A stretch of 64,000 nucleotides of DNA from Spirometra erinaceieuropaei (Eukaryota; Platyhelminthes; Cestoda; Diphyllobothriidea; Diphyllobothriidae). This document shows, piece by piece, positions 24,700 through 37,950 of the stretch. The notes below the pieces were generated by a model. It saw only the letters and a list, made by a program, of their open reading frames with translations. It was not told where the DNA came from and made no database searches. The translations under genes were made by a program, and so were the position numbers. How positions within the stretch are numbered: the first letter of the stretch is position 1; each line of letters opens with the position of its first letter. The DNA lies in NCBI GenBank assembly GCA_902702965.1, contig CACRXP010000003.1, positions 257,233 through 321,232 of the forward strand. Direction: 5' to 3'.

Positions 24700-25079
24700 C
24701 TGGAAATTCGATAGCGTAAAAAAAGCAGGGTGAGTTTTAAAGGCTTGAGAAGAAGACAACGTGATTGCTGGCACCAGGCTTTGTTCGCCTTGGTTTGGAA
24801 TTTTCACTCGAACTCATTATTTAGAAGTAGCCGACAAGAGCGACGGATTAAAAGAGCGTGCGGTTTTCGCAAGATATAATTGTCACGTAGAAAAGTTGCT
24901 ATCTCAATTACAGCTCCGCATTCATCGCCCTTAATCGCATTTTGGTGTGATTGTTGATTTTTCGGGCACCTCCGAGTCGCAAATTGTCAAAATTCCGTTA
25001 CCAGTGCTAGTTAACGGTGCGACAGCGACTGGATAACCTGGCTAAATGATACTGATGCTGGGTGTCTGTTCTCCTGTGC

Positions 25080-28000
25080 CGTGACCTTTTAGACGATTAT
25101 GCAACTCGCGCAAGGTTTCAGTTGTGAATACGAAGATGGGGCCATTCCGCCTGTTGATGGAATACCGGATGTAAAACCATAACCCCAGCTGTTTTCGGCT
25201 CCCGCGGATCGCATTTTTGTTGACAAATTTGACGTTACCGAACGTAAAGGCAAAACCGGATCCGGTCGAATAAGTCGCGAACCGAGATGTGACATTACCC
25301 TTATCACTACCACTACATGTTCGGCCACACGCGGCCTGAGCAATTTTCCAGTGTCTCTGACGTAGTTATACTGCTCGCAACTGAATGTGTTCCGCAAACG
25401 ACTTCGTGCGTTTCCTGCCATATCTGAGGCTCTTTTGGTCATTCAGACAGACGCCGGATGGTCGCGTTTGGTCTGCGTGTAACCTAAGACCAAGGGACGT
25501 GAGGGCTTCCGAGACATTTCTACCATACAAAATCATTCAGCGAAATGTGGGACTGAGATTGCCCTGCCCCTCGGTTAGTTCTTGCGTATACTGCAACAAG
25601 GGCTTTGCGGTTACCACTTGATCAAGGAACTCTTCAAATTCAGCAAACTCGGTTTCTGATTCGCCGCAGCGCGCCTAAATGCATCGAAATAGTTCTCTTA
25701 TCCAACTGCCTCTATGGCTGATTAGGTGGTTTCTGTTGAAACTCAGTAAGTACGTCTTAGTTGTTGCCGTCCTCAGCACTGTATTTGCCGGCCATCACAA
25801 AAATATAACAAAAAGGCTGGCGTGGCTTGGAAAACCAGCGGCTGAAAGTCGCGTATACATCCACGCCAGAAAGTAATCAAGAGGAGGAGGGCAACGAAAA
25901 GAGAGTCTAAGCATTGGGGTCGGATAAAATTAAGTCACAGCCTGGCTTTAAATGGGATAATGGAAGTCAGTGAGCAAATATCAATAGCCATAGGTGACGA
26001 TGCGTAAGGGACAAATTTTCTCCACAGCCCATTCGACCTCAGGGTTGAATTTCCACGACTATTTCTATACCTCCAGAATTCCTTTCAGAAAGCTAGTCTG
26101 GGCATTAAGCGGCGGATCTCCATGCCATTATGGTCACAAAATGCCATTGAGTCCTTTTGGTGTACTGATAAAAACGCTGTATTTCCGCCAGACTGTTTGA
26201 GCCTGGGCCACGCATTTCCAGAGTATCCATACCGATTCATTTACAGTGTTCTGAAAAGATAATTCCTTCTAAGATGCTTATATGGATTATTTGAAAATGC
26301 CTTCGAGTAAATAGTCCTTTTCCAAAGAGTAAAATCATTCTTATTAGTTCTTGAAGTATTTTCGTAAGCGATTTTACCGGTTTCAACTGTTTTATGTTAT
26401 GGGAATCCCTAATGCTTGAGCATGCTTTTACTGGGCAACATGGATCTCAATCCCTTCAGGGGAAGGTTTAATCAAATACGTGTACCGAACGAACTTAATA
26501 AGGGACAAAATTTATCAAGTAAAATGTATTTTAAAGTGCGGTTTGTTTTTCCAGAAAAACACTTAGATATTGCCTACGTTTCCTAGATGGACAGTCTTTA
26601 GCTGAAAATATCTAGAATATAAATGAATTTATTATGCAAACCAAAACGAGATTAAAATTTGTATATAGATGGAATTCGTCCCGCGAATGATTCATGACAC
26701 TCCTTTTTCATGTTTGGGTACAGAAGTTTTCTTTTTAGCTGCTTTCGTCGCATGGCCATTAATTCCATTTTCTGGGCATGCTTAAAGCGTACTTTTGCCA
26801 AAGCCAGCCCGGGTGGGCGTCTTGCTAGACTTTGCAATTTCGAATCAGCGTAAATAAGCCCTTTTTGACCCCAACCTCAGCTGGCCATGGGTGGCTAGTT
26901 TTAAAATCGGAGTGCCCATTTCACTGGAGATAATAAAGCCATCATCACCCCGCTTATGGTTCTTCCTCTAAAAGGTTTCTGCTGTCCTTAACTTGTTGTA
27001 CTTTTAAGACAGCGCAATGATTCCCCAGTTTTGAAACATTTTCATCCTCTTCCCCAAAACGACAAGGCAAACATTAACATTCTTTTCACGAGTGCTTGTC
27101 AGTCTTGTCCTTAATGCTTGACCAGAGCATTGATGCTTAAGTATTTGTTGCATCCGCTGAGTCAAATGTAGGTTTGTGAAAATCGGCTTCTATGTCCCTG
27201 ATTATCTCAACGGATAATCTGTCTATTCAACGTCTCTTGAATTGGATGAAAACAAAGCTACGTCGTTTTTATTGCTTTAAATCCTTTCCGACCTCATTTG
27301 GTGCTTGCGTGGGGTACGTCACCACATGCTTCCAAACGGGACTCCGCCATGCTCTATACAGCGTTCAAGGTAGCGAGGTTTTAGATATAATATGGTTCAG
27401 ACAAGTTCCAGTGGCCGATTCCTATGTGCTTAAAATTATATTTCCGTTTCTAATATTATTTTTTACGTGTAATTTAAGCCAACATCGATTTTGCAACACC
27501 ATGGAGAATGAAATAAATTAGGCTAACGGGACAAGCAACCGTGCTGTTTACGTCAACTCTCGAGGAAGACAAATAAGTTAACAACAGCGACCAGTAGGTT
27601 TCTGGGTTGGTGTTAAATCATAACATTAAATACAGTTGTAAAGGCTCAAACCTATTGTGTATGAACAAGAAGTATAGATAAAAAGCCTACATTTATATCT
27701 ACTGGAGTGCAAGAAATCAGGGAAATTCGATTGCTTTCGAGACTGTCTGCTTTTTTAGACCTATGAATTAATCCAAAGTTTTTTTTATTGTCGGACCAAG
27801 GAATATAATCAGTAGTTACTTCAAAGGAGAGGAAATGACAAAACTTTTAGTTTCCCGAAAAATACAGAAACGGAAAATGCAAAGAATTTTCCCAGGCCTT
27901 TTTCCTAAATTCAGTCTAGAAAATGCTCTATACTTTTCCTTACTCTTTTTGCTGCTGCAGTTGTCCCTCAGTAGGCAAAAATGATCTACGTTTAACGGTC

Positions 28001-30150
28001 GGAAAAACGCGTTATTACCTTCAAATGAAAGTCCGTAAAGCGCTCTATCACTTTTGAATAGCCACTGCCGTTCATTCTTTTCTTCCTTCTCCTCCCTGAA
28101 ATTAGTTCAGCAGGCCATACCATATTTCCTTAATGTGCAGCACTTTAAGCTTAACGGAGTCGCCAAAACGCAATCAAAGTTGTTCTTTTATCATATTATA
28201 CTTTTTAATGAACCATAACTGCGTTGCGCTCATGGACTTCTCCTAGCGATTTCCACTTAAAAATTAAACTGCAGGGAATTTCGGAACGCAAGTTAAAAGT
28301 GAGACAAACACCACAACGTACCCTAACGGACGGTTGACAAGTTTATGCTGATCGTTGGAAAAAGGATGACGATTTCTTACGCGTTTTGTCTCCGTGTTGA
28401 GAGGGGATCTTGGCGGTCTTCACTTGGATTATCGGAAGAAAATTTTTAAAAGTCTGCATCATTTATGACCTCATCCTCGTTTCCCTGTCAGGGCCGATCC
28501 TGAGTTTGTCTGTCGTCATAAAGGTCTGACGCTGTGGATGTCTGTCCCGATGAAAAACTGCAACCAACCTAAAGCGGCAGATCAAAACACACCATTCACT
28601 GGAGCATGGGCTCACTGACAACCCCCCCTACAATGTCCTCCGTCCTTCTTTCATGTCTAACCCAAATCATTAGACCTTTTTTTAGTCACAGAGAATACTG
28701 GCGCCATGAACATAAAAAAGCAGAGTAGCCCCTATGAAGTGCATAAATGTTTGTTTTTCCCATGACCAGAACTAAAGCAATTCACTTACATTCGCCACAC
28801 TCCAGAGATGTAAAACCAAATAGACGCAGTGTTTGTGAACTGTGTTTGCGTATCGAGATAACGGAAGAGGTACAAAGTATAAACAATGGGGAATAAAAAG
28901 CCTAAAATATGCTGCCTTTGATTTCGAGGTTCTAACACGCTACAGGATTTTTTCAGTTTCAAAACCAAGAGTTCTTAGGTTCCGGATACACTCAAACCTA
29001 CCGCCTTCCTCTCACCATCTTTACGACCGGTTTCATTTTTTATGTTGTACAAACATATATATTATTTTCTCGTTGGTGGACGTAGATTACAAGCAATGCT
29101 TAAGATACATTATAAAAAATGACTGTTTCTACCAATTTTGTATTCGGATCGATATTTACTACGCACTAGAATAAAGTACGATAAGCGGGTTAAAAGGAAT
29201 AAGTACAGATTGCCAAACTTCTTTAGATGTATTTTCCCCTAATGAAAACGTAACTATGCTCGGAGTGCACTTTAATCACCTCGGGCTTACTATTAATGCA
29301 AAATAGGATACGAGATAGATGGTCTAGACAACTATGCGTCTTCTTTTTTCACAAGAATATATCTGACATACTTCTCATTTCTCCAGAGTTTCCTGACTGA
29401 CGCGCTACATCAGTCCGACTCCGAAACAGGTGTTAGTCAGCAATCGCCGTTAATGCGGCTACAAAAAAACTTCAAGGATGAGAAGTATAAACTGTTGAAT
29501 TGATTCGCGCGGGTCAGAGACCGGCAGGTTTGCAACGCCTTTATGCGAAAGGAGATTTTTGTCCACCCACTGCGTCCGTCTCTAGTATTCTTGACTTTAC
29601 GAACCGAAGACACTGTGGTAAACAGAGAAGGAAAGGCCGAGTCGGATAAAACGCAAGTCATCGATTCTACCTCCAACACCCTGCTAGTCCTCGTTTGTGA
29701 CGAAGTCATCCACGCCTTATAATTCCTTTTCGAAAAATTTCTTTTATAACGCTAGTTAAATTTCAGTCAGTTTCATGTCGTTTATCAGGGAGTGCTTGAC
29801 ATTTAGATTGGGTCTAAAACAAATGTTTAATTCCACTATTTTGAACACTTTTGCAAGACGCACATTCCTTGGCGTCGAGAGTTTTACATTTTGCATATTG
29901 TCTTACGCTTGCCAAATTCTTTCTTTGAAAGCCTTGTTTTTTACACAAACATTTCTCGAAGCTCGAAAATTAAGTTCCAGGAAACAGAAAAATCGGTAAT
30001 ATCGAGATTTTCCTTATTACGGTATTAATTTTTAAATTTGAAAATGTGCTTCCGTGAAAAAAGAACCGTTGCCCTAACGGGATCCGAGTTACATCGGAAA
30101 CAGCACTCCACTGCTAACTCAAAGTTGTGAGCGCATCCTACGGACTTAGA
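25080..30150. other. No gene recognised
   Basis: The segment 25090-25620 is GC-richer and open on both strands, which may mark an old repeat. A donor-like site TCA|GTAAGT at about 25743 follows a hydrophobic 22-codon frame from 25680, too little to call an exon. The remainder is AT-rich with scattered chance frames. Confidence 0.45.
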
Positions 30151-30159
30151 ATTTATGTA

Positions 30160-32070
30160 CAGTGCGTGACAGATCTCATGAAATCTGATGACGGAATCAG
30201 ATAAGAGAATTTTTGGACGCCTTAAACGTTGAGCATTTTGTTTGCTCATCCGCATCCTTCAATAAAATGTCCTTTTCTTGTGCAGAAATTGTATTTACAT
30301 AATTATATCAAGTAAAATATCAGTAAGTTTGAGGACAAATGAACGCTGGAATATATTCGTGCAATGTCCTATGCAAATACATATCCTAGGCTCCGGTTAC
30401 GCATCTGAGCGACCTTTCCATTGAAAGGACAGTAATTTAACCATGAGGGTTTTGATAAACAAATTTAGCCGAGCTTGAGAATTTATTTTATGTCCGATGT
30501 TAACCATGGTGCTCAAACCTTTAATACAAAGGATATTTAAAGAAAATCAGAGGTTATATTAATGTCCAAATGTCAAATAAGCAGATCTGTGCGATTTGGT
30601 GCTCTAAAATGCAGTAGTAACGCAGATAGGCATTCCTTAGTTTAAATGGGCTGAAATTGTCTTGCCGTTTGGAAAATTCTACCTGATGTCACATAAATGA
30701 CCACCACCGAATGCGCATTTCCAGCTTAAAACATATGAAACACTACTTGTCGTGCAGTTGAGTTTCTGTGCATACTTTATTCAGAAACAAAATGAGCAAA
30801 ACATTAATAGTCTCATCAAAATATCAGTATTTATATGGGCGCTCTGCCGTTCAATCATAATCAAAGAACGGAGTCTAAAAGCGAGCAAAAACAGTGCAAG
30901 TGACTGCAATATATAGAAAAAGGCATGCTCTTATGTTTGCGGTAGAAAAATATTAGTATTTCTTAGGAACATTAAAGAAACGGCCAAAAGTGTCAAATTT
31001 TTACTTGGCCTCACCGCGCAAAAATGCAAAGTACACAGAGATCCGTCAGCGGAGTGCAGTAATAGAGCTCTTCTTAAAGAGGTAAGTTATTGAGAAAAGT
31101 TTTTTTATTGATCAAAGGCATATTCATTGCTGACTTTCATTGTAGACAGCCATTTTACTCAAAAATCAAGCTTGATGTTTGAATGAGCCTTCACAGGTAA
31201 CCCAAACGACCACCTTCGTGAAAGGAGTGCCCGAACACTCATTAATTCGGTAAATGCCTTCAAAATAATCTTATTTTAAATTTCTCAACAGACAGGTAAT
31301 TCAGAATCTGTCTTTGCGGACGATCGGATGAAAGCACGGAAAATCATGAAGTATTCAGCAACATTTCGAGGCCGATCTGGAACTCAACGAAATCCAAAAC
31401 GCAGGAAAAGTTTAAATTAATTTAACGGAAGAAAAGTGCTCTCTATAAACATAAAGTGGTATGTTTACGATCACGCCTGTCAGTTTTCTTTAATTTTATT
31501 AGACACCGACTGGCCTCATGGCATGTCATCTTATGAAAAATTTTGTTCCTACGACGTCCCCATCAGTGAAATCAAGCAAATTCCAGTTTCTCTTGTTGAA
31601 TCTCATCTCATTTAACTGAAAAGACTCAAGGATAACGCTAAACGCTGGAAAACTGTTTTGGAATCTACACATAGAATGTAGGCAGTTGACAACCCGTCAT
31701 ATATGAAATTACACTACTTATTAAACGATATTTAGATGCAAACTTCACTAAAACACTATTTATAGACGTTAGTTTATGTCTAATTTCATATTTACCATGC
31801 TTTTGGTATGAAAATACATTCTATACATTTAAAAACGAAGTTAACTAAATTATAGTCCTTTTAGACGTTTTCAGGATATTGCGCTTTTCAAAATAAATCG
31901 GATTTTCTAAACAACGCAACACCAACTTTGATATTTCTTTTATGTTTTTAATTCTTTCAAACTTGTACTTAATTAACATAGACATTAGACTCATGAAATG
32001 GTGTCGGTTTGCGAATGATTGGCAATCATTCGTAAATGTCGACACATTTCATGAGTTAGGTCACTAACTG
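30160..32070 (+). mobile_element. MITE-A copy 2: longer copy of the same DNA transposon
   Basis: The left end reads CAGTGCGTGACAGATCTCAT and the inverted right end CAGTTAGTGACCTAACTCAT, each next to TA (30158-30159 and 32071-32072). It is about 1.91 kb and collinear with 6958-8292, but has an additional segment of about 575 bp (30506-31080). A minus-strand frame at 32045-31845 (NDCQSFANRHHFMS) matches the one in copy 1. No transposase is visible, so both copies would depend on a helper. Confidence 0.75.
31990..32055. repeat. Subterminal palindrome in MITE-A copy 2
   Basis: The same hairpin as at 8212-8276: CTCATGAAATGGTGTCGGTT, then GCGAATGATTGGCAATCATT, then the inverse arm TGTCGACACATTTCATGAG. 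The pairing is kept in both copies despite sequence divergence. Confidence 0.75.
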
Positions 32071-32074
32071 TAGT

Positions 32075-34250
32075 CCTTTTAGCCCGAAATATCATGAAAG
32101 TCAAGACAAGATATGAAGCCAACGACCTGAAATTACAAGCCCTTCATGTCGTTTGTCAGGCATTTTACTTATAACCATTTCTATACATTTCTAAGTCTCA
32201 GTATTTCGCAGGCATAATTGGATGCTGACATTTTTCTATTTGGTGATTACGCAGTTTTTCGCACCAAGTTACTTTAAGGTCGCACGGCTCACCAGGGAGC
32301 ACTGTCTGACATGTCGCACAATTTGACGTCTTGTTGAGATTTACTTGTCTCTTTTAACTTGTCGCCTGTCCGAATTAAACCCAACGAGGTAGTCACTTGG
32401 ATCGGGTGCACCATCATGACACAGAGGGTAGTAGCTAGCTTCTTCGCGCGAAACACCTGCGGACAGATAACGGCTCAGTCGTCAAACAAGTTAAAGCCAT
32501 GTAAGAAGGAGTTTTCTGACTCTCCATGAAACAGGAAAGCAACCCAATCCTTCCTGCTTCTAAAGCAGTCTTCATCCTCCCTTTTCCTTATGTCATGCTC
32601 CTTTGGAGCACGATTCCCTGGTAAATAAGGCGCCTTTTCCGTTCTGTTTTTACTTCTTAATTGCGTGTTCTTCACACCAGCGTAAAACATCTTGTGAAAT
32701 GTAAATTCCGAAACGTTTCTGAAGTTGCCGTTGCCAAAATCATGAAGAACATAGGCTAGAGTGTAAAAAGTCGGAACAGACACAGGCGCAGGACAGTTTG
32801 AAAAAGCTTATTGTCGAAGCATTAGACTCATTTCGCCAAGTAAGAAAAATAAATGAAAAGCGCAATAGTTCGAGGTAGTTAGTTTGTAATTCATACGTGC
32901 AGAAAAGGTGAGTCAGAGGACAATTGGACGAGCACAGAAATCATTGAACAGTGACATTGGGCTCAAGGCGGAAAAAATATATACTGCTGCTCTCGTTTGT
33001 TTCATGCTTAGGTGTTATAGTTGATTAGATCTCCGAAATCCCTCGGTCGTATCATGGGTAATCACATATTACATATATGAGTTCGACGAGTGCAAAGGCA
33101 TGGTAGCCAGTTAGCGCCAAACGCACATTCTATTGATTTCGTAACTGTAATTATTTTGTTGTGAAAATACTTTTCGGTAGCTGTTGGCCTAGTCAACTAT
33201 TCCTAACCCGAAAAATTACAAATGTTCTGCTGGCATACTCTTGGATGTCTTAAAAAGATGCCTGAGTACAGTTAACTCCCATAGTGCCACCGCTCTACCC
33301 GGCCGTCAAGGTTGCGATAGGCGAAACATGCCAGCTCTCACATTCCTTCGGTTTAGCTCCAGTTCTGAAGAACTGATACAGTATTTTAGTTCTCATCATG
33401 ACTTTCACTCTTGTTTATCACAGATATGGCAGACGGGTAGGGCTAGCGGAGGATGTGCATGATCAAGAGAGAGCATAAATATGCTGGCAAAACTGATGTG
33501 AAATGTCGCGTGGGGACATGCTTACTGTTTTGTAAACTTTTTGGAGAGTTTGGTTAGCTCACCGATGTTACAGCTTATCGAAGTGAGGACTAATCTTTCA
33601 AGCAGCAGTTAAACTCGCCAATTATCAGTCCAGTGCTGGGAATGGTGAAATAAGGAATCAATTCAAGGTCGCTAGTTTTGCAAGGCACCGAAATCTATGT
33701 TTCCTATTATGCACTTAAGAGTTTGAAAATTGTGAGTTGACCAAGTTCTCCAAAGCGCCAAAAATATAGTAAGTCTGCTCAGGCGAATCATTACTCATTT
33801 GCAAGCAAATACTTTTTGCTTGATTCGGGTTAGCCTCTATGGGCCGATAATTTGAAATGAAAATTATTCCGCAATATGCTTTTAACTTACAAGTTCTTGA
33901 ATAAAGATGGGCTAAATAGAATCATAATGTTAACCTGCTCGGCAGGCTTCAATTGAAATTCAAGGATATGTTGAAGATAAATGCCCCATAATGTCCGCAA
34001 GGAACGCCATTTTGGAGGATACAGATTTTGAAGACGAATTGCAATGACAAGGCAAGATATATCCACCAAGCTGGAGCACCGGCCAAGGAGAAAACATCGA
34101 ATTAATTGAACGCATTTATTTTATCGATCCTCAATCAACTCAACACTGGATAACTGTACATTAAGAAGACTGGGGAGACTAGGTTATGAACTTGCATATT
34201 TCATATGAAAAAATCATATGGAATGATTATTCAGACATCAGAACCACGTG
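32075..34250. other. No gene recognised
   Basis: Open frames at 32475-32783 (minus) and 33241-33462 (plus) have no recognisable domains or good splice sites. Confidence 0.45.
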
Positions 34251-34335
34251 ATGATTCCTCCGATCTTCCGAATCGTGCGGGAGCTCCCTGTGACAGATGG
34301 CAGCAGCAGCAGAAGAAGTTATAACAGGCTTTCGC
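34250..34335 (+). repeat. Repeat R3, copy 3 (short)
   Basis: CCTCCGATCTTCCGAATCGT followed by GCGGGAGCTCCCTGTGACAG, then GCAGCAGCAGCAGAAG, lines up with the first 75 bp of copy 1 including the position of the AGC run. It is diverged and short. Confidence 0.35.
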
Positions 34336-34489
34336 GTCAGGCGTCGGCAGGTCTGAAAGCACTGTGCAAAGGTGCACATGCATTTTGGAAGTCAACGTAT
34401 CAGTTTGATGATTAGTAGGACATTCAAGTTGGAAATCCCGCAGTGCCAGCGACTTCCTGCTGAATTCCAGTTAGACTAGTGTTATTGCA

Positions 34490-34545
34490 AGTTTGGGTTT
34501 ATGCTAACTTTAGGGCTAGGTTTTGGGCTGGGTTTTGTGTTGCAG
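34490..34545 (+). repeat. Degenerate TTAGGG-like tract
   Basis: GTTTGGGTTTATGCTAACTT followed by TAGGGCTAGGTTTTGGGCTG is a run of diverged TTAGGG-type units. It is interstitial and short. Confidence 0.4.
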
Positions 34546-35186
34546 TTAAAATATGGAGAAGTACCCTGCCTAGGATTTAGCGCATTCTTGTCCGTATTCT
34601 ACGAATTCATAATCTCGTATCTTACCGACTAATTTCCTTAAGAGAATAAAAATTTGACTAAATATTGTACTGCCCTGCTCGTTTTGGAAGTTTTTGTAGT
34701 GTGTCTTTCCATCAGTTGGTCCCAAGTCGTCGACCTTTACAATTCCCCACTTAGCCCTTCACAGTCGTAAGTGGGATATTATGGTCACACATTTAGAACG
34801 ACTGCGTCTTTGAATAGCAATGGGTTCCCACATTTGCCGTTTATTTACCCATTGCAATTGTCGTCCTATGAGTAATCAGTAGTGCATAATACTGATAAGC
34901 CGGTATAATAAAATGAATATTATCTGTTATATTTGGGCCTTAAGCGTAAAAATAAATGAAACCAGTTAAACCTCAAGTCTTTCCACCCTGAGTTTTGTGT
35001 ACGACTGACTGCTAGAGGCGAATATGCCGATAATTACTATATGATTCACTCTTCTTTCCGTCTGCGACCACTCGTAAACCCAGTCTGTTTGTAAGCGACG
35101 GTAGCTGACACAGGGAAACATGCCAATGAAAGTAGGGTCATCGATCGCAAATACCAAATAGTCAGTCGTATAAAATCTGCATTATC

Positions 35187-35214
35187 AGATCACAGGAATT
35201 GATTCCTGTGATCT
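35187..35214. repeat. Perfect 13-bp inverted repeat
   Basis: AGATCACAGGAAT, a two-base spacer TG, then its exact inverse ATTCCTGTGATCT. It lies in gene-free DNA. It could be a cruciform, a dimer binding site, or the fused ends of a small element. Confidence 0.85.
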
Positions 35215-36398
35215 TCGTCTGTGATCCTACCTGCAATAAAACTATCATACATCCTTTCGAAGTCTGAATGGTTTTGTTTTGATAGAAACGACGGTAGAGA
35301 AATCTTTTTACACTGTCACACAGGACGAAACTGTTCGACTCAGCACTGGGGGTGCTGTCAGCCGGTAAGATTAATTTGACTGAGAGAAAGACGTGCCTTA
35401 TCCAATGTGGTAAACACGCCTTTAAATATCCGCATATATAATGGAATTATTAGGACAAGAGAGGATTATGCAGGAATGACAACGACTCCATGTCGTAATC
35501 ATCGGTCAGTCTCGCAGTTATAATGAGAATTTTACTAATCATGAGACCTTGCATTTTTTCCAACCAAGGAATAAACACGCCAGGTATATTTGTTGTAATC
35601 AAATGAAATCATAATTTACTCCACTGTTTAAAGTATCTAAAGCATAAAATACTTAAACATGAATTTGATTTTAACCAGATTAACTTTCATTTTAAACGTT
35701 TTTAATCGCAGCTGCTAAGAAAATTAAAGCTTTATGTCTCCTTTCTCCATAGCAAACTTTGAAATTATCGTCAGCTGCCAAACAATATCTAGATACTTAG
35801 CATGTCAAGATAAAGAATAATGAAGACATGCACACGTGATTGTATAAGAATTTAGTTTTTAATTAGGCGACCGGCTCATTTCTCTAACGTACAGTCAGAA
35901 GAAAGCCAAAAAACATTCCTTTTGTAAAAAACAAGTATCCACAAAGTCAAAAGTTAGTGTCCTTTATTTTGGTCACAGATGGTTGTTATCAAGAAGGATA
36001 AAATCTTTTAGTCGACCACATGTGATGATATATTTAATTCTGAAATGTTTTTTTTGATTAAAAAGATTATTAAGGTAGGATTATGATGCCGATTATTGTG
36101 CACCATTATGCATTATATCCTAAGCACTCCAGAATTTGAGCTTTTGGATACATTTTGGCCGCCTGTGAAAATCTTGCTCGACAAAAATTACTGTGTAATT
36201 AGTATTACTTGTATATTCACCTACCGCGAGCATCCAACTGCCACCTCCCACGCAAGTGGGAAGTGCGCATCTGGACTCGGTCCCCATGCGGCTTCGGCTG
36301 CACGGGTTACTTGAGTCCGAGACTATCCCGACACATCAAGCGTCGTGGATAGGAGGGTTACTGACTGACGCCCCCCACTCGGTCCACGCAGTCCGTCC

Positions 36399-36555
36399 CG
36401 TTGTGTGTGTGTGTGTTGTGTGGAGTGGCGGGCTGGTGGGCTGAGGACGGGCTGCAGGAGCACCTTCCACGGCCCTCTCGCGCAAGTGAGAGACACGCCG
36501 TCCAAACCCCGTTGTGCGAAATCCTGGTGTGTGTGTGTATGTGTGCGTGTATGGG
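36399..36555 (+). repeat. (GT)n microsatellites inside GC-rich repeat
   Basis: Two short GT runs (about 36399-36421 and 36523-36550) sit in the GC-rich block before R1 copy C. They are simple repeats. Confidence 0.8.
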
Positions 36556-36715
36556 GGCCAGGTCGTGCACGTGGCGCGCGCAGTCATCGTCAGTCGACCG
36601 TGCCAGCCACCGCGCCCATTTCCCACTCCAGTCTGCTGACCGGTTCGGACAACGGCTGTGGGAATGGGAAGGGAGAGTGAGGCCGACGTCTCAGCGCAAT
36701 TTCTCCTCACTATAA
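36500..36715 (+). repeat. GC-rich interspersed repeat R1, copy D (partial)
   Basis: GAAATCCTGGTGTGTGTGTG, GGGGGCCAGG, a CTGCTGACCGGTTCGGACAA segment, then GGGAGAGTGAGG and CAGCGCAA line up in order with copy C 440 bp downstream (GAAATCCTGGTTATATG, GGCCAGGGGG, TGACAACGGGCTC, GAGAGAGTGGAGG, CAGCGCAA). It forms a head-to-tail pair with copy C. Confidence 0.5.
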
Positions 36716-36739
36716 ACAATCTGACGCGTTTGAAGCTAT

Positions 36740-37190
36740 CATGGTGCGCTAAAAGCCGTGGCTTGGAATGTTGCCAACTGAGGGGATAACTTGAACCTTC
36801 TCCTTGACTGGTGGTGGTCTGAGAGTCAGGCTGCAATGGTTCATTTTAATGTGGCCTTTATGGCACTCCCACTACTGTGTGGGATCCGAGCCAGGCGTTG
36901 GCGGCACGCCTATGTGAGGCTGCTTCGGCCGTGCCAGCCTCCAATCCCTGTTGTGTTGGTGAAATCCTGGTTATATGTTGTGTGGGCCAGGGGGTGTGGT
37001 GGAACGCAAAGGTGAGGATCCGTCCGAGCCATCCAACTGCGTCCTCCCTCGTCTCCGGTATTCTTGACTCTGTCTTGACAACGGGCTCAGGCGGGGGAGG
37101 AGGAGAGAGTGGAGGTAGATTCAGCGCAAGTCACCGTCCCTGCTCCCACCGTTGCCGCAGTGGGGCACACGGCGGATTTCATCGAAATCG
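36740..37190 (+). repeat. GC-rich interspersed repeat R1, copy C (longest)
   Basis: It contains all blocks of the family in order: GCCGTGGCTTGGAATGTTGC, CAACTGAGGGGATAACTTGA, GTTGGTGAAATCCTGG, TTGACTCTGTCTTGACAACG followed by GGCTCAGGCG, and CAGCGCAAGTCACCGTCCCT. Open frames across it on both strands are by-products of its GC content. Confidence 0.65.
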
Positions 37191-37639
37191 ATGACCGAAC
37201 TATCATACTGACTTTCAACGCTCTTGAAAATGCGAATGTAGTACATAGAAAACGGGTACAAACGTATCTTTTGTGCACTCTAACTATGACAAATCATGTC
37301 TTCTTCAAATTACATACTCGAACAAAGCGAATGTTTTGGTCTTAAAACGTTCCTGGGACCCTAAAATTTCCATTTAGATAACATCGTATCCGTACATTTA
37401 TTAAGGTTCCTCAAGAAGTATGCAACACAGTTCATAGTCCGAACCCAATACTATGTTTTCTTAATGACTTGGAGAAGTCAGTAATTTTTTTTAATCGGAA
37501 AGTTCACAGCTTGTTGCTATACACCAGAACATGGAAATTCAATGGCAGATCAGGCACAAGATTACTCAGGACCCGGAAGACTTTTCTGAAACTTATATGC
37601 ATCGATTTTTGTGTATAACAGTCGGACGATTAAGTATCC

Positions 37640-37950
37640 ACCAAAGGAGTATAAGAAGCAATAATTTTGTGCATGTTTTCTGTTACATATATTCGGATTT
37701 ATAAGGATCTAATAACCAATAGGAAAATACACATTATTAAGTAGCCCATTTCTACCGAGTGTTGCTTTCATAGACATTCATAGAGGAGTGCATTCCAAAG
37801 ATATCATCGTGATGCGTCTAAAACATTATGAGATTATGCTGCATGATATCCTATATTATACCTCTAGCTGAATACCTCTTTCTAAACGCAAACGCATTTC
37901 GAAATTCTGGCTAACATTTCCTGAGATTAGTCACAGAATGCAGACGCATT
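37640..37950. mobile_element. MITE-B copy 3: partial (right arm only)
   Basis: TTAAGTAGCCCATTTCTACC and GAGATTATGCTGCATGATAT match the right arms of the two complete copies. The end GGCTAACATTTCCTGAGATT followed by AGTCAC matches the family terminus. I could not find its left arm; GC-rich repeat R1 and unrelated DNA lie to the left. Confidence 0.55.

Noticed and set aside
25089..25442. 117-codon minus frame as a gene
   Set aside because: The plus strand is open as well, composition is GC-rich, and no domain or splice site supports it.
30178..30210. CTGATGA near the left end of MITE-A copy 2 as a hammerhead ribozyme
   Set aside because: No stem II or GAAA follows; the bases form a simple CTGAT/ATCAG hairpin and copy 1 lacks CTGATGA.
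36256..36836. Several overlapping frames on both strands
   Set aside because: They come from GC-rich and GT-repeat DNA of R1 where stops are rare; the four or more frames conflict with each other.
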